Part shown: positions 55,329 to 64,000 of the stretch, piece after piece
How positions within the stretch are numbered: position 1 is the first letter of the stretch
How the letters are laid out: every line of letters starts with the position of its first letter
NCBI RefSeq assembly: GCF_023016525.1
Contig: NZ_JALKCG010000004.1
Coordinates: 186,001-250,000, forward strand
Source: Ancylobacter koreensis
Lineage (GTDB): Bacteria; Pseudomonadota; Alphaproteobacteria; Rhizobiales; Xanthobacteraceae
DNA length: 64,000 bases
Direction of reading: 5' to 3'
Translations under genes and position numbers: made by a program
The notes under the pieces: model-generated
What the model was told of the DNA's origin: nothing
Databases searched by the model: none
Seen by the model: only the letters and a program-made list of their open reading frames with translations

Positions 55329-56036
55329 ATGAGCGAGGCGGCCGCCGAACCGGGGAACGCTGCGCCCGACCTGCTGCCGCTCTTCGTCTGGCTCTCGCCG
55401 GCCTTTCCCGTCGGCGCCTTTGCCTATTCGCACGGCCTCGAATGGGCGGTGGAGACGCAGGACATTTCCGACCTCGCCTCGCTGGACCGCTGGGTCGACG
55501 ACCTGCTGCGCCATGGCGGGCCCTTCGCCGATGCGGTGCTGCTCGCCCATGCCTGGCGCGCCGCGCGGGCCGGCGACGAAGCGGCGCTGGTCGAGGTGCT
55601 GGAACTGGCGAGCGCCTTCGCCCCCTCGCGCGAGCGGCAGATGGAGACGCTGAACCAGGGCGACGCCTTCCTCGCCGCCACCCGGGTCTCCTGGCCGGCG
55701 CCGCTGCTGGAGCGGGTTCCCGCGCTCTGGGACGGCCGCGTCGCCTATCCTGTCGCGGTCGGCATCGCGGCGGCGGCGCACGGCCTACCGCTGGCGCCGA
55801 CGCTGGCGGCCTTCCTCAACGCGGTGGCGGCGAACCTCATCTCGGCCGCCGTGCGCCTCGTGCCGCTCGGCCAGACCGACGGGAACCGCGCCCTGGCGGC
55901 GGCGACGATCACCGTTCGCGAGGTCGCCCCGCGTGCCGCCGGCGTGCCGCTCGACGCCATCGGCGGAGCGGCGCTTAAATCCGACATCGCGTCGATGCGC
56001 CACGAGACGCAGTACACGCGGCTATTCCGAAGCTGA
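55329..56036 (+). CDS. ureF: Urease accessory protein UreF
   Basis: A 235-residue all-helical accessory protein. It has the family motif [21 protein letters not shown] near the N-terminus and the conserved C-terminal [16 protein letters not shown] end ([13 protein letters not shown]). UreF bridges UreD-urease and UreG during nickel insertion. It begins 9 nt after ureE and ends 16 nt before ureG. Confidence 0.95.
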   Translation: MSEAAAEPGNAAPDLLPLFVWLSPAFPVGAFAYSHGLEWAVETQDISDLASLDRWVDDLLRHGGPFADAVLLAHAWRAARAGDEAALVEVLELASAFAPSRERQMETLNQGDAFLAATRVSWPAPLLERVPALWDGRVAYPVAVGIAAAAHGLPLAPTLAAFLNAVAANLISAAVRLVPLGQTDGNRALAAATITVREVAPRAAGVPLDAIGGAALKSDIASMRHETQYTRLFRS

Positions 56037-56052
56037 AGGCGAGGGGAGTTCG

Positions 56053-56709
56053 ATGGCAAGCGACAGCAGCGGCCCGCTGAGGGTCGGCATCGGGGGGCCG
56101 GTCGGCTCCGGCAAGACGGCGCTGATGGAGGCGCTGTGCCGCACCTTCCGCGAGCGCTACGACCTCGCCGCCATCACCAACGACATCTACACCAAGGAGG
56201 ACGCCGAGATACTCACCCGCGCCGGCGCGCTGCCGGCCGAGCGCATCATGGGCGTGGAGACCGGCGGCTGCCCGCACACCGCGATCCGCGAGGACGCGTC
56301 GGCCAACCTCGCCGCCATCGCCGAGATGCGCGGGCGCTTCCCCGCCCTCGACCTGATCCTGATCGAATCGGGCGGCGACAACCTCGCCGCTACCTTCTCC
56401 CCCGAGCTGGCCGACATCACCATCTACGTCATCGACGTGTCGGCCGGCGAGAAGATCCCCCGCAAGGGCGGGCCGGGCATCACGCGCTCGGACCTGCTGG
56501 TGATCAACAAGGTCGATCTCGCCCCGCTGGTCGGCGCCTCGCTGGACGTGATGGACCGCGATTCCCGCCGCATGCGCGGGCGCCGGCCCTTCGTTTTCGC
56601 CAATGTGCGGGCCGGCGTCGGTGTCGCCGAAGTGGCCCGCTTCATCGAGGAGGCCGGCGGCCTCGCGGGCACCCCGGCCGAAACTCTGGCGCGGGAAGAC
56701 GTGACGTAA
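56053..56709 (+). CDS. ureG: Urease accessory GTPase UreG
   Basis: A 218-residue SIMIBI-class GTPase that powers nickel transfer to urease. It shows the P-loop [15 protein letters not shown], the invariant metal-binding [19 protein letters not shown] (CPH motif), [17 protein letters not shown] and the base-recognition [10 protein letters not shown]. The ATG at 56053 follows GGGGAG. It is the last gene of the urt-ure block. Confidence 0.96.
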   Translation: MASDSSGPLRVGIGGPVGSGKTALMEALCRTFRERYDLAAITNDIYTKEDAEILTRAGALPAERIMGVETGGCPHTAIREDASANLAAIAEMRGRFPALDLILIESGGDNLAATFSPELADITIYVIDVSAGEKIPRKGGPGITRSDLLVINKVDLAPLVGASLDVMDRDSRRMRGRRPFVFANVRAGVGVAEVARFIEEAGGLAGTPAETLAREDVT

Positions 56710-56854
56710 CGGAGTGCCTCCTAGACACCGAGTTGTGGATAGGCTCGTATATTGCTTGTCCCGTTCGGGGCCGGCGTCGGCAGCGCCGTCCGAGACACGG
56801 CGACGGCGTGGCTGATGCGCGTTCCCGTCCGACTGCCGACCGACCAGGTGTCCG

Positions 56855-59134
56855 ATGGACTATCCGCTACCGGAGAATGAGGCCGAGCGGCTCGCCGAGC
56901 TTCACGCGCTGGAAATTCTCGGCACGGCGCCGTCGCCCGAACTCGACGGCGTATGCGCCCTCGCGCGGGATATGCTGGACGTTCCCTGCGCCGCGATCGG
57001 GCTGGTGGACCGCGAGAGCCAGTGGTTCAAGGCGACCTCCGGGGTCGACTGGGAAGGCACCTCGCGGACACACTCCTTCAGCACCTGGACGATCCTGTCG
57101 TCTGACATTTTGGTGGTGCCGGACGCTTCCCGGGATCCCCGCTTCACCAACAACATCTATGTGACCGGCGCGCCGAATATCCGCTTCTACATCGGCGCGC
57201 CGCTGGCGCTGCGACCGGGCCTCAATATCGGTACTCTCTGCCTGTGGTCGCCGGAGCCGCGCACGCCGAGCCTGGCCGAGATCGAGCGCGTCGGCCATCT
57301 CGCGCGCATCATCGTCGACCAGTTCCGCCTTCACGAAGCGACGCGGCGCACCAAGCGCGATCTCGATCACCGGCGCGTCAGCCAGAGCCTGCTGGAGATG
57401 CAGAGCCGCGAGCTGTGGCGGCGCCAGAGCCTGCTGGCGCAGACCGAGCGCCTCGCCAGGGTCGGCGGCTGGGAGTTCGACGTCGCCACCGAGCGACTGA
57501 ACTGGTCGGACGGCGTCTACCGCATCTACGGGCTTACGCCGGGCTTCGCGCCGGACCAGGAGCGCGCGCTGTCGCATTTCCCCCCGGAGGCGCGCCAGCA
57601 GTTCGTGAAGAAATTCAATACCGCCCTGCGCCACCGCGAGGCGTTCGAGATCGAACTGCCCTTCGTCGACGCGCAGGGCAATCACCGCCTCGTGCGCAAG
57701 ACATGCCAGGTGGAGACCGACGGCGACACCGTAGTGCGCGCCTTCGGCATATTGCAGGACATCACCGAGCAGAAGGAAGCCGAGCAGCGCATGTGGCACA
57801 TGGCCAATCATGACGCGCTGACCGGCCTTCCCAATCGCGGGCTGATGCGCGAGCGGCTGGAGGTGGCGTTGCGCCGCTCGCGCCGGTCGCAGCGTTATGT
57901 CGGGGTGCTGCTGGTCGATCTCGACCAGTTCAAGGACGTGAACGATTCTCTCGGCCACGATGCCGGCGACGCGCTGCTGGTTGAGGCGGCGCAACGCCTT
58001 TCCGGCTGCATCGGCGATGCCGACATGGTGGCGCGCCTCGGCGGTGACGAGTTCATCGTGCTGCTCACCCGCATGGACAGCCCGACCGACGCGGCGGTGG
58101 CCGCCCAGCACATTCTCTCGGCACTGAGCCTGCCGTTCAACTACAAGCGCACGGCTCTGTCCTGCCGCGGCAGCATCGGCATCGCCGTCGCGCCCGAGCA
58201 CGGCACCGATGCCACGACCCTGCTGAAGAATGCCGACATCGCGCTCTACCGCGCCAAGGGCGGCGGGCGCGGCATCGCGGTCGAGTACGACACGCGCATG
58301 CAGCAGGCGACCGAGAAGCGCATCCAGCTTTACGCGCGCGTGCGCCTCGCCCTGCGCAATGGCGAGTTCCAGCCCTATTACCAGCCGAAGGTTTCGCTGC
58401 GCACCGGCACCATCGTCGGCTACGAGGCGCTGCTGCGCTGGCGCCACCCGCGCCGGGGGCTGCTCGGGCCGCAGGAGTTCGGCCAGATCTTCGACGATGC
58501 GGACCTCGCCACCATCATCGGCGAACGCCTGCTGGAGGCGACGACGCGCGACATGGCGAACTGGATCGCGCAGGGATGCGATTTCGGCCATGTCGCCATC
58601 AACGTCACCTCCTCGGAATTCGCGCGCGGCGAACTTCCCGAGCGCGTGCTGGCGGCCCTCGACCGGGCGCGGCTGGCGCGCGAGCGGCTGACCATCGAGG
58701 TGACGGAGACCGTGTTCCTCGGGCGCGGCACCGACGTGGTGCGCAACAGCCTTCAGGCGCTCAACAGCGCCGGCGTGCGCATCGCACTCGACGATTTCGG
58801 CACGGGCTACGCATCGCTGTCGCACCTCAAGCAGTTTCCTGTGGATCGCATAAAGATCGACCGCTCCTTCGTGCACGACATCGAGCACGACGTCGACGAC
58901 GCCGCGATCGTGCGCGCGGTCATCCATCTCGGCCAGAGCCTCGGCATCGAGACGGTGGCGGAAGGCGTCGAGACGCCGGCGCAGGCCGCCTATTTGCGCG
59001 CCAATGGCTGCGATTATGCGCAGGGTTTCCTCTATTCCAAGGCTTTGCCGGCCTCGCGCATTCCCGCCCTGATGCGCGGCTGGGACCCGGCGGAGGTGAT
59101 CGGCGACGGGCTGGCCATCGGCGTCGCGAACTGA
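56855..59134 (+). CDS. GAF-PAS-GGDEF-EAL cyclic-di-GMP signalling protein
   Basis: A 759-residue cytosolic protein. A GAF-type domain (about 1-165) is followed by a PAS fold with WEFDVATERLNWSDGVYRIYG (about 205-305), a GGDEF domain with intact GGDEF (about residue 396) and an EAL domain with YEALLRWRHP (about 522), DDFGTGYASLSHLK and the metal ligands around it. Both catalytic signatures look intact, so it could make and degrade c-di-GMP; which activity dominates is not readable. It lies 145 nt after ureG without overlap and probably has its own promoter. Confidence 0.94.
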   Translation: MDYPLPENEAERLAELHALEILGTAPSPELDGVCALARDMLDVPCAAIGLVDRESQWFKATSGVDWEGTSRTHSFSTWTILSSDILVVPDASRDPRFTNNIYVTGAPNIRFYIGAPLALRPGLNIGTLCLWSPEPRTPSLAEIERVGHLARIIVDQFRLHEATRRTKRDLDHRRVSQSLLEMQSRELWRRQSLLAQTERLARVGGWEFDVATERLNWSDGVYRIYGLTPGFAPDQERALSHFPPEARQQFVKKFNTALRHREAFEIELPFVDAQGNHRLVRKTCQVETDGDTVVRAFGILQDITEQKEAEQRMWHMANHDALTGLPNRGLMRERLEVALRRSRRSQRYVGVLLVDLDQFKDVNDSLGHDAGDALLVEAAQRLSGCIGDADMVARLGGDEFIVLLTRMDSPTDAAVAAQHILSALSLPFNYKRTALSCRGSIGIAVAPEHGTDATTLLKNADIALYRAKGGGRGIAVEYDTRMQQATEKRIQLYARVRLALRNGEFQPYYQPKVSLRTGTIVGYEALLRWRHPRRGLLGPQEFGQIFDDADLATIIGERLLEATTRDMANWIAQGCDFGHVAINVTSSEFARGELPERVLAALDRARLARERLTIEVTETVFLGRGTDVVRNSLQALNSAGVRIALDDFGTGYASLSHLKQFPVDRIKIDRSFVHDIEHDVDDAAIVRAVIHLGQSLGIETVAEGVETPAQAAYLRANGCDYAQGFLYSKALPASRIPALMRGWDPAEVIGDGLAIGVAN

Positions 59135-59224
59135 CCCTCGCGCGGGCCGGGCCTGCAAACCGGACGGATGCACCCGGACGGCGTTCCTCTGATATGGTGG
59201 AGCGACGTGGAGGGATTCCGCCAG

Positions 59225-60997
59225 ATGACGTCATTGAGTGCGGGCCGGAGCGCGCGCCGCGCGCCGCTCTATTCGAAAGGCGGCCCGCGGATTCCCGCCC
59301 GAATCGTCGAACTGTTCGACGCCTGCAGCCGGTCTGACCGGCGCGCCAGCCTGTTTCTCGTCGGGCTGTGCCTGCTGGCACTGCTGCCCGGTTTCTTCAG
59401 CATCCCGCCGGTCGACCGCAACGAATCCCGTTTCGCCGAGATTTCCCGCCAGATGGCCGAGACCGGCCAGCTCGGCGAGACGCGGCTCGGCTGGGAGGTG
59501 AAGCGCACCCGGCCGGTCGGCCAGCACTGGATGCAGGCGGCGGTGGTCGCGGTCGCCGATGCGGTGGGCGTGCCCTCGGCCGAACGGCGCATCTGGCTCT
59601 ACCGCCTGCCGACTTTGGCATGCGCCATCGCTGCGGTGCTGTTGACCTTCTGGGCGGCGCTTGCCTTCACCCACCGGCGTGCGGCGCTGCTGGCGGCGAG
59701 CCTGCTGGCCGGCAGCGTGGCGTTCAGCGTCGGCGGACGGCTCGCTTTGCCCGAGATTTCGCTGCTGGCGGCGGTCGCCGCGATGATGGGCGCTCTGGGG
59801 CGGCTCTATCTCGCCGAGCGCCACGGCGACGCGCTGGGCCCGCCGCAGCGCTCCGCCGGCGAGGCACGGCTGGCGCTTATCTTCTGGGCGGGGCTCGCCT
59901 TCGGCCTGTTCACCAAGGGACTGATCGTCCCGATCTACGTGATCCTGCCGCTCGTCGCCATCGCCGCGGTGGACCGTTCGGCCGCATTCCTGCGCCGTGC
60001 CCGTTCCTATGCCGGGCTGGCGATCATCCTGACGGTCGCCGTCGGCTGGTTCCTGCTGCGCCGCTACGGCGCGGTGGACACGCAGGAGGCCGCCATCGCC
60101 CGCACGCTGATCGGCCGCGTGCCGCCGGATTATCCCGGCTTCACCGGCCCGCCGGGCTCCTATTTCCTGCTGTTCTGGGCGATGTTCTGGCCCGGCGCGC
60201 CGCTCGCCGCTCTGGCGGTGCCGATCATCTGGAAGGCGCGGCGCATCGGCGCAGTGCGCTTCCTTCTGGCCTGGGTACTGCCGGCCTGGCTGGTCTTCGA
60301 GCTCTGGCCGGTCAAGCTGCCGGCCTATGTCGGCCCGACGCTGCCGGCCATCGCCGTATTGATCGCCATCGCCGTCGAGCGCGGCGCCATGGCGCTGGGC
60401 AATACGCGCCTCGCCCGGCTGCTCTGGCTGTGGCCGGTCATCGGCGCGGTCATCGCGGTGGCCGCGCTGCTGGGGCTCGCGGTGTTCGATGGCACGACCA
60501 GCCTGCTCGCCTGGCCCTTCCTGCTGCTCGGCTTCTTCGCGCTGGTGACGGCGGCGGGGTCGGTGCGCGACTACGGGACGGAGAAGTCCGCGCTTCTGGC
60601 CATCGCCGGCATGCTGGTCTCGGGCTTCGGGGTGATGCAGCTCGTGCTGCCCGCCATGGACAGCTTCTGGCTCGCGCCGCGTATGGCCGCACTGGCGGCG
60701 CAGGAGCGCTGCGTCGCGGCGGGCGGGGGCATACAGGTCGCTTCGGCGGGCTACAGCGAGCCGAGCCTGGTCTTCTTGCTGCCGCAGCCTCCACGCCTGC
60801 TGGATGGTGCCGCCGCCGCCGATTTCCTGAAGGAAGGCGGCTGCCGCGTCGCCTTCGTCACCCGTTCCCACGAAGCCCGCTTCGCCCGCCGGGCGGAGGC
60901 GCTCGGCCTGCACATCCAGCGCGGCATCGAGCTGCACGGCTTCGACTATAACGGGCTGCGCGAGCTTCGCATCAGCGCCTATCGCCTTGGCTCGTGA
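59225..60997 (+). CDS. ArnT/PMT-family membrane glycosyltransferase
   Basis: A 590-residue integral membrane protein with about 12-13 helices. The N-terminal periplasmic loop holds PPVDRNESRFAEISRQM, with the DRNESR pattern (acidic catalytic site region) of GT-C/ArnT-like enzymes that use polyprenyl-phosphate sugars. It probably glycosylates lipid A, a polysaccharide or a protein. The start at 59225 is preferred; an in-frame start at 59168 also exists. It converges with metC, leaving only 6 nt between stops. Confidence 0.88.
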   Translation: MTSLSAGRSARRAPLYSKGGPRIPARIVELFDACSRSDRRASLFLVGLCLLALLPGFFSIPPVDRNESRFAEISRQMAETGQLGETRLGWEVKRTRPVGQHWMQAAVVAVADAVGVPSAERRIWLYRLPTLACAIAAVLLTFWAALAFTHRRAALLAASLLAGSVAFSVGGRLALPEISLLAAVAAMMGALGRLYLAERHGDALGPPQRSAGEARLALIFWAGLAFGLFTKGLIVPIYVILPLVAIAAVDRSAAFLRRARSYAGLAIILTVAVGWFLLRRYGAVDTQEAAIARTLIGRVPPDYPGFTGPPGSYFLLFWAMFWPGAPLAALAVPIIWKARRIGAVRFLLAWVLPAWLVFELWPVKLPAYVGPTLPAIAVLIAIAVERGAMALGNTRLARLLWLWPVIGAVIAVAALLGLAVFDGTTSLLAWPFLLLGFFALVTAAGSVRDYGTEKSALLAIAGMLVSGFGVMQLVLPAMDSFWLAPRMAALAAQERCVAAGGGIQVASAGYSEPSLVFLLPQPPRLLDGAAAADFLKEGGCRVAFVTRSHEARFARRAEALGLHIQRGIELHGFDYNGLRELRISAYRLGS

Positions 60998-61003
60998 GCC
61001 GGC

Positions 61004-62200
61004 TCAGGCTTCGCTCGTCTCCGCCAGGACCGCGAGGCCACGTTCCAGATCGGCGATGAGGTCGGCCGGGTCCTCCAGCCCGATATGCAGGCGCACGGCC
61101 GGCCCGCCCGGTTCCCAGCGCGTGGCGCTGCGGTAATCGCTGCAGTCGAACGGAATGGCGAGGCTCTCGAAGCCGCCCCAGCTGTAGCCGAGGCCGAACA
61201 GGTCGAGGCTGTCGAGGAAGGCGTCCACCGCCGCCTTCGGGGCCGGCTTCAGGATGATGCTGAACAGGCCCGAGGCGCCGGCGAAGTCGCGCTGCCAGAG
61301 GGCGTGGCCGGGATGCTCGGGCAGGGCCGGATGCAGCACGTGCAGCACTTCCGGGCGCTGCGCGAGCCAGCGCGCGACCGTGAGCCCAGACTCTTGGTGA
61401 CGGGCGAGGCGCACCGCCATGGTGCGAAGCCCGCGCGCGCCGAGGAACGCATCCTCCGGCGCCACCGTGATGCCGAGATCGCCATGGGTGAGCCGGAGCT
61501 GCCGTAAGCAGCGCGCATTGGCCGAGACGGTGCCGAGATTGAGGTCCGAATGACCGCTGATGTATTTGGTGCCGGCCTGGATCGAGATGTCGACGCCGAA
61601 GGCATGCGGGCGGAAGAACAGCGGCGTCGCCCAGGTGTTGTCGATCAGCGTGACGATGCCGCGCGCGCTCGCGACCGCCACGATGGCCGGCACGTCCTGC
61701 ATCTCGAAGGATTGCGAGCCGGGCGTCTCCATGTAGATCGCGCGCGTAGTCGGCCGGATCAGTTCCTCGATGCCGGCGCCGATCAGCGGATCGTAGTAGG
61801 TGGTCTCGACGCCGGCACGCTTCAGCACCGCGTCGCAGACGCGCCGGGTCGGCTGGTAGGCGCTGTCGACCATCAAAAGATGGTCGCCCGCCTCCAGCAC
61901 CGAAAGCAGCGCCACGCTAACCGCCGACAGGCCCGAGGGCGTCAACACCACGCCCGCGCCACCCTCGATACGGGTCATGGCCTCTTCCAGCCCCTCCACC
62001 GTCGGATTGCCCCGGCGGCCGTAGGAATAGCGGCCGGTATGGCCTTCGAGATCGGCGACGGTGGGGGACAGCACGGTCGATCCGCGCACGATCGGCACGT
62101 TCACGAAACCGTCGAAACGCTCGGGATCGCGGCCGGCGTGAACCAGTTCCGTTTCAACCGAGAGGTGGCGTTGGGTTTCGTCTTGCCGTTGGTCTGCCAT
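61004..62200 (-). CDS. metC: Cystathionine beta-lyase
   Basis: A 398-residue PLP enzyme of the Cys/Met-metabolism family. It shows TGRYSYGRRGNPTVEGLEEAM, SGLSAVSVALLSVLEAGDHLLMVDSAYQPTR, YMETPGSQSFEMQDVPAI and the PLP lysine in AGTKYISGHSDLNLG. The AYQPTR and SDLNLG patterns are of the beta-lyase (MetC) type, which cleaves cystathionine to homocysteine. It is divergent from aapJ, an arrangement known next to aap in Rhizobium. The start at 62200 gives MADQRQDE. Confidence 0.9.
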   Translation of the reverse strand: MADQRQDETQRHLSVETELVHAGRDPERFDGFVNVPIVRGSTVLSPTVADLEGHTGRYSYGRRGNPTVEGLEEAMTRIEGGAGVVLTPSGLSAVSVALLSVLEAGDHLLMVDSAYQPTRRVCDAVLKRAGVETTYYDPLIGAGIEELIRPTTRAIYMETPGSQSFEMQDVPAIVAVASARGIVTLIDNTWATPLFFRPHAFGVDISIQAGTKYISGHSDLNLGTVSANARCLRQLRLTHGDLGITVAPEDAFLGARGLRTMAVRLARHQESGLTVARWLAQRPEVLHVLHPALPEHPGHALWQRDFAGASGLFSIILKPAPKAAVDAFLDSLDLFGLGYSWGGFESLAIPFDCSDYRSATRWEPGGPAVRLHIGLEDPADLIADLERGLAVLAETSEA

Positions 62201-62485
62201 TCCTGCGCCTGCTCGCCGGGTTCGAAGGGGGGCCATTGGGAAAGCAGTGCCCGCCCGGCGTCAAGCGCTTGACCGGATCGGATTACGGCGTTCTGATGAC
62301 CTTGCGTCTGTCGTTTCGGTTGTGCCCGGCGGTCGCTCGCTGGGCCGCGTCAGACGAAGGAAGTAGGAATGATCCGCTCCCTTCCGCGCCTTACGGCATG
62401 CGAATTGCTTTTCACATCGCCCGTGCCGACCGCAGGCCTCGCGGCGGACACGCCAGCTCAAAACCGAATGAAGAAGGCAGCCAAC

Positions 62486-63508
62486 ATGAAACGCCTCCTC
62501 TCCACGTTCGCCCTCGCGGGGGCCTTCGGGCTGTGCGCCTTTGGCGCGCAGGCCGCGACCAAGCTCGAGCAGGTGAAGGCCAAGGGCTTCGTCCAGTGCG
62601 GCGTCAGCCAGGGTCTCCCGGGCTTCTCCAACCCGGACGACAAGGGAAGCTGGACCGGCCTTGACGTGGACTTCTGCCGCGCCGTCGCTGCCGCGGTGTT
62701 CGGCGATGCCACGAAGGTGAAGTTCACGCCCCTCTCCGCCAAGGACCGCTTCACCGCGCTGCAGTCCGGCGACATCGACGTCCTGTCGCGCAACACCACC
62801 TGGACGATTACCCGCGACACCTCGCTGGGCCTGAACTTCACCGGCGTGACCTACTATGACGGCCAGGGCTTCCTGATCCGCAAGGACAAGAAGGTGAACT
62901 CGGCCCTCGAACTCTCCGGCGCCTCGGTCTGCACCCAGACCGGCACCACCACCGAACAGAACCTCGCCGACTATTTCCGCGCCAACAACATGACCTACGA
63001 GGTCATCGCCTTCGCCACCAACGACGAAGTGGTCAAGGCCTATGACGCGGGCCGCTGCGACGTGCTCACGACCGACCGCTCGGGCCTTGCCGGCGAGCGT
63101 CTCAAGCTGACCAACCCGGATGACCACGTCGTACTGCCGGAGATCATCTCCAAGGAGCCGCTCGGCCCGGTGGTCGCCCATGGCGACGATCAGTGGTTCG
63201 ACATCGTGAAGTGGGTGCTGTTCGCCCAGCTCAACGCCGAGGAACTCGGCCTCACCTCGAAGAACGTCGAGGAGCAGGTCAAGTCCGCCACCAACCCCGA
63301 GATCAAGCGTCTCGTCGGCACCGAGGGCAAGTTCGGCGAGGGCATGGGCATCGGCAACGACTGGGTCGTGGCCATCGTCAAGCAGGTCGGCAATTACGGC
63401 GAGATGTACGACCGCAATGTCGGCCCCGACACCCCGCTGAAGCTCGCCCGCGGCGTCAACGCGCTGTGGAACAAGGGCGGCCTGCAATACGCTCCGCCGA
63501 TCCGCTGA
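62486..63508 (+). CDS. aapJ: General L-amino-acid ABC transporter substrate-binding protein
   Basis: A 340-residue periplasmic binding protein. A signal peptide of about 23 residues (MKRLLSTFALAGAFGLCAFGAQA) precedes TKLEQVKAKGFVQCGVSQGLPGFS, a SBP-family-3 fold with DFCRAVAAAVFGD, TPLSAKDRFTALQSGDIDVLSRNTTWT and EPLGPVVAHGDDQW. It binds a wide range of L-amino acids for AapQMP. In-frame ATGs at 62468 and upstream are less likely starts. A hairpin with a T-run follows before aapQ. Confidence 0.96.
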   Translation: MKRLLSTFALAGAFGLCAFGAQAATKLEQVKAKGFVQCGVSQGLPGFSNPDDKGSWTGLDVDFCRAVAAAVFGDATKVKFTPLSAKDRFTALQSGDIDVLSRNTTWTITRDTSLGLNFTGVTYYDGQGFLIRKDKKVNSALELSGASVCTQTGTTTEQNLADYFRANNMTYEVIAFATNDEVVKAYDAGRCDVLTTDRSGLAGERLKLTNPDDHVVLPEIISKEPLGPVVAHGDDQWFDIVKWVLFAQLNAEELGLTSKNVEEQVKSATNPEIKRLVGTEGKFGEGMGIGNDWVVAIVKQVGNYGEMYDRNVGPDTPLKLARGVNALWNKGGLQYAPPIR

Positions 63509-63519
63509 TCCGTGCATGA

Positions 63520-63550
63520 GGCTCCCGGCACGCGCCGGGAGCCTTTTCTT
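63520..63550 (+). terminator. Hairpin with T-run between aapJ and aapQ
   Basis: A 10-bp stem (GGCTCCCGGC pairing with GCCGGGAGCC) with a 4-nt loop is followed by TTTTCTT. It lies 11 nt after the aapJ stop inside an expected operon, so it probably acts as a partial terminator or 3'-stabiliser, giving more binding protein than permease. Confidence 0.8.
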
Positions 63551-63619
63551 TCCGGCCAAGCCGACGGCACGTTCGGCACCCGGCACGAGAATGGGCCTCG
63601 GAAAGAGGCGAGGGGGACT

Positions 63620-64000
63620 ATGTCGGACCTGGCTCACCACGCGCCGGCGCGTGAGAAGACGTCATTCATCAACGACCCCAGAGTGCGCAGCATCGGGCTG
63701 CAGATCATCGCGCTGATCGTGGTCGTCGTGCTCGGCTGGATGTTCGCGCAGAATGCCCGCGAGAACCTCGCGGCGCAGAAGATCGCCACCGGCTTCGGCT
63801 TTCTCGACAACACCGCCGGCTTCGGCATCAACCAGACGCTGATCCCCTACAGCGAAACCTCGACCTATGGCCGCGCCTTCCTGGTCGGCCTGCTCAACAC
63901 CATTCTGGTCGCCGTGGTGGGCATCATACTCGCCACCATCATCGGCTTTCTCGTCGGCATCGGCCGGCTGTCGAAGAACTTCGTCGTGCGGCTCATCTCG
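63620..64000 (+). CDS. aapQ: General L-amino-acid ABC permease AapQ (partial, cut by window end)
   Basis: The first 127 residues of a His/Glu/Gln/Arg-type permease. A soluble N-terminus (MSDLAHHAPAREKTSF) is followed by a membrane helix (IGLQIIALIVVVVLGWMFAQNARENL), the family segment IATGFGFLDNTAGFGINQTLIPYS and a second helix with TYGRAFLVGLLNTILVAVVGIILATIIGFLVG. The ATG at 63620 follows an AGGGGG site. It continues past the window; aapM and aapP are expected beyond it. Confidence 0.93.
   Translation, partial: MSDLAHHAPAREKTSFINDPRVRSIGLQIIALIVVVVLGWMFAQNARENLAAQKIATGFGFLDNTAGFGINQTLIPYSETSTYGRAFLVGLLNTILVAVVGIILATIIGFLVGIGRLSKNFVVRLIS

Noticed and set aside
56867..59173. Minus-strand open frame opposite the GGDEF-EAL gene
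   Set aside because: High-GC shadow of a long gene; composition is artefactual and there is no start context or motif.
62201..62485. Sigma-54 promoter for aapJ
   Set aside because: No TGGCAC-N5-TTGC pattern was found in the metC-aapJ intergenic region.

Overview
The window is a 64 kb piece of a GC-rich alphaproteobacterial chromosome. The gene content and order point to Hyphomicrobiales, most likely a Xanthobacteraceae-type organism (Ancylobacter/Starkeya/Xanthobacter-like). The supporting features are a cysteine desulfurase-sufBCDS-sufT-sufA cluster, alaC-hom-glpX-recJ linkage, a urt-ure urea block, metC next to aapJQ, and Irr-type iron boxes. The genus is inference. No rRNA, tRNA, CRISPR array, prophage or insertion sequence was recognised.

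Layout. 1-1.5 kb: a small secreted protein and an alpha/beta hydrolase. 1.5-9.6 kb: an iron-sulfur cluster assembly operon with a 17-bp Irr-like palindrome upstream and palindromic repeats in two of its gaps; a VOC-family gene lies inside it. 9.6-15.6 kb: TfoX-like protein, MscS channel, DEAD-box helicase, GreA/B-like protein, LysE exporter and a double-domain glycosyltransferase. 15.6-18 kb: a partly AT-rich OafA-type acyltransferase flanked by a 48-bp direct repeat, one copy of which is the 3' end of parE; this looks like an inserted cassette. 18-25 kb: parE, a phasin-like protein, argC, an LprI-like protein and a PHA synthase carrying a roughly 300-residue Ala/Pro/Lys-rich N-terminal tail. 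25-36.6 kb: lipoprotein, alaC, hom, glpX, small proteins, hydrolase, EamA transporter, a phytase-like esterase, recJ and a flavoprotein.

36.9-43.9 kb: a probably iron-responsive periplasmic operon (imelysin, Tat-exported multicopper oxidase, di-haem oxidoreductase, second imelysin, DUF1513) with an Irr-like box upstream and no permease. 44-45.1 kb: an aminotransferase. 45.2-56.7 kb: a complete urea block, urtABCDE followed by ureD-ureAB(fused)-ureC-ureE-ureF-ureG, preceded by a sequence that fits the sigma-54 promoter consensus at every defined base. Urea is imported, hydrolysed by urease and supplies ammonium; UreE has an exceptionally long His-rich tail. 56.8-64 kb: a GAF-PAS-GGDEF-EAL protein, a membrane glycosyltransferase, metC, and the start of an aap amino-acid ABC operon cut off by the window end.

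Two families of dispersed palindromic intergenic repeats recur, in the suf operon, after glpX, and between the multicopper oxidase and the di-haem gene. Start codons were chosen from ribosome-binding sites, operon overlaps and family N-termini; uncertain cases are flagged.
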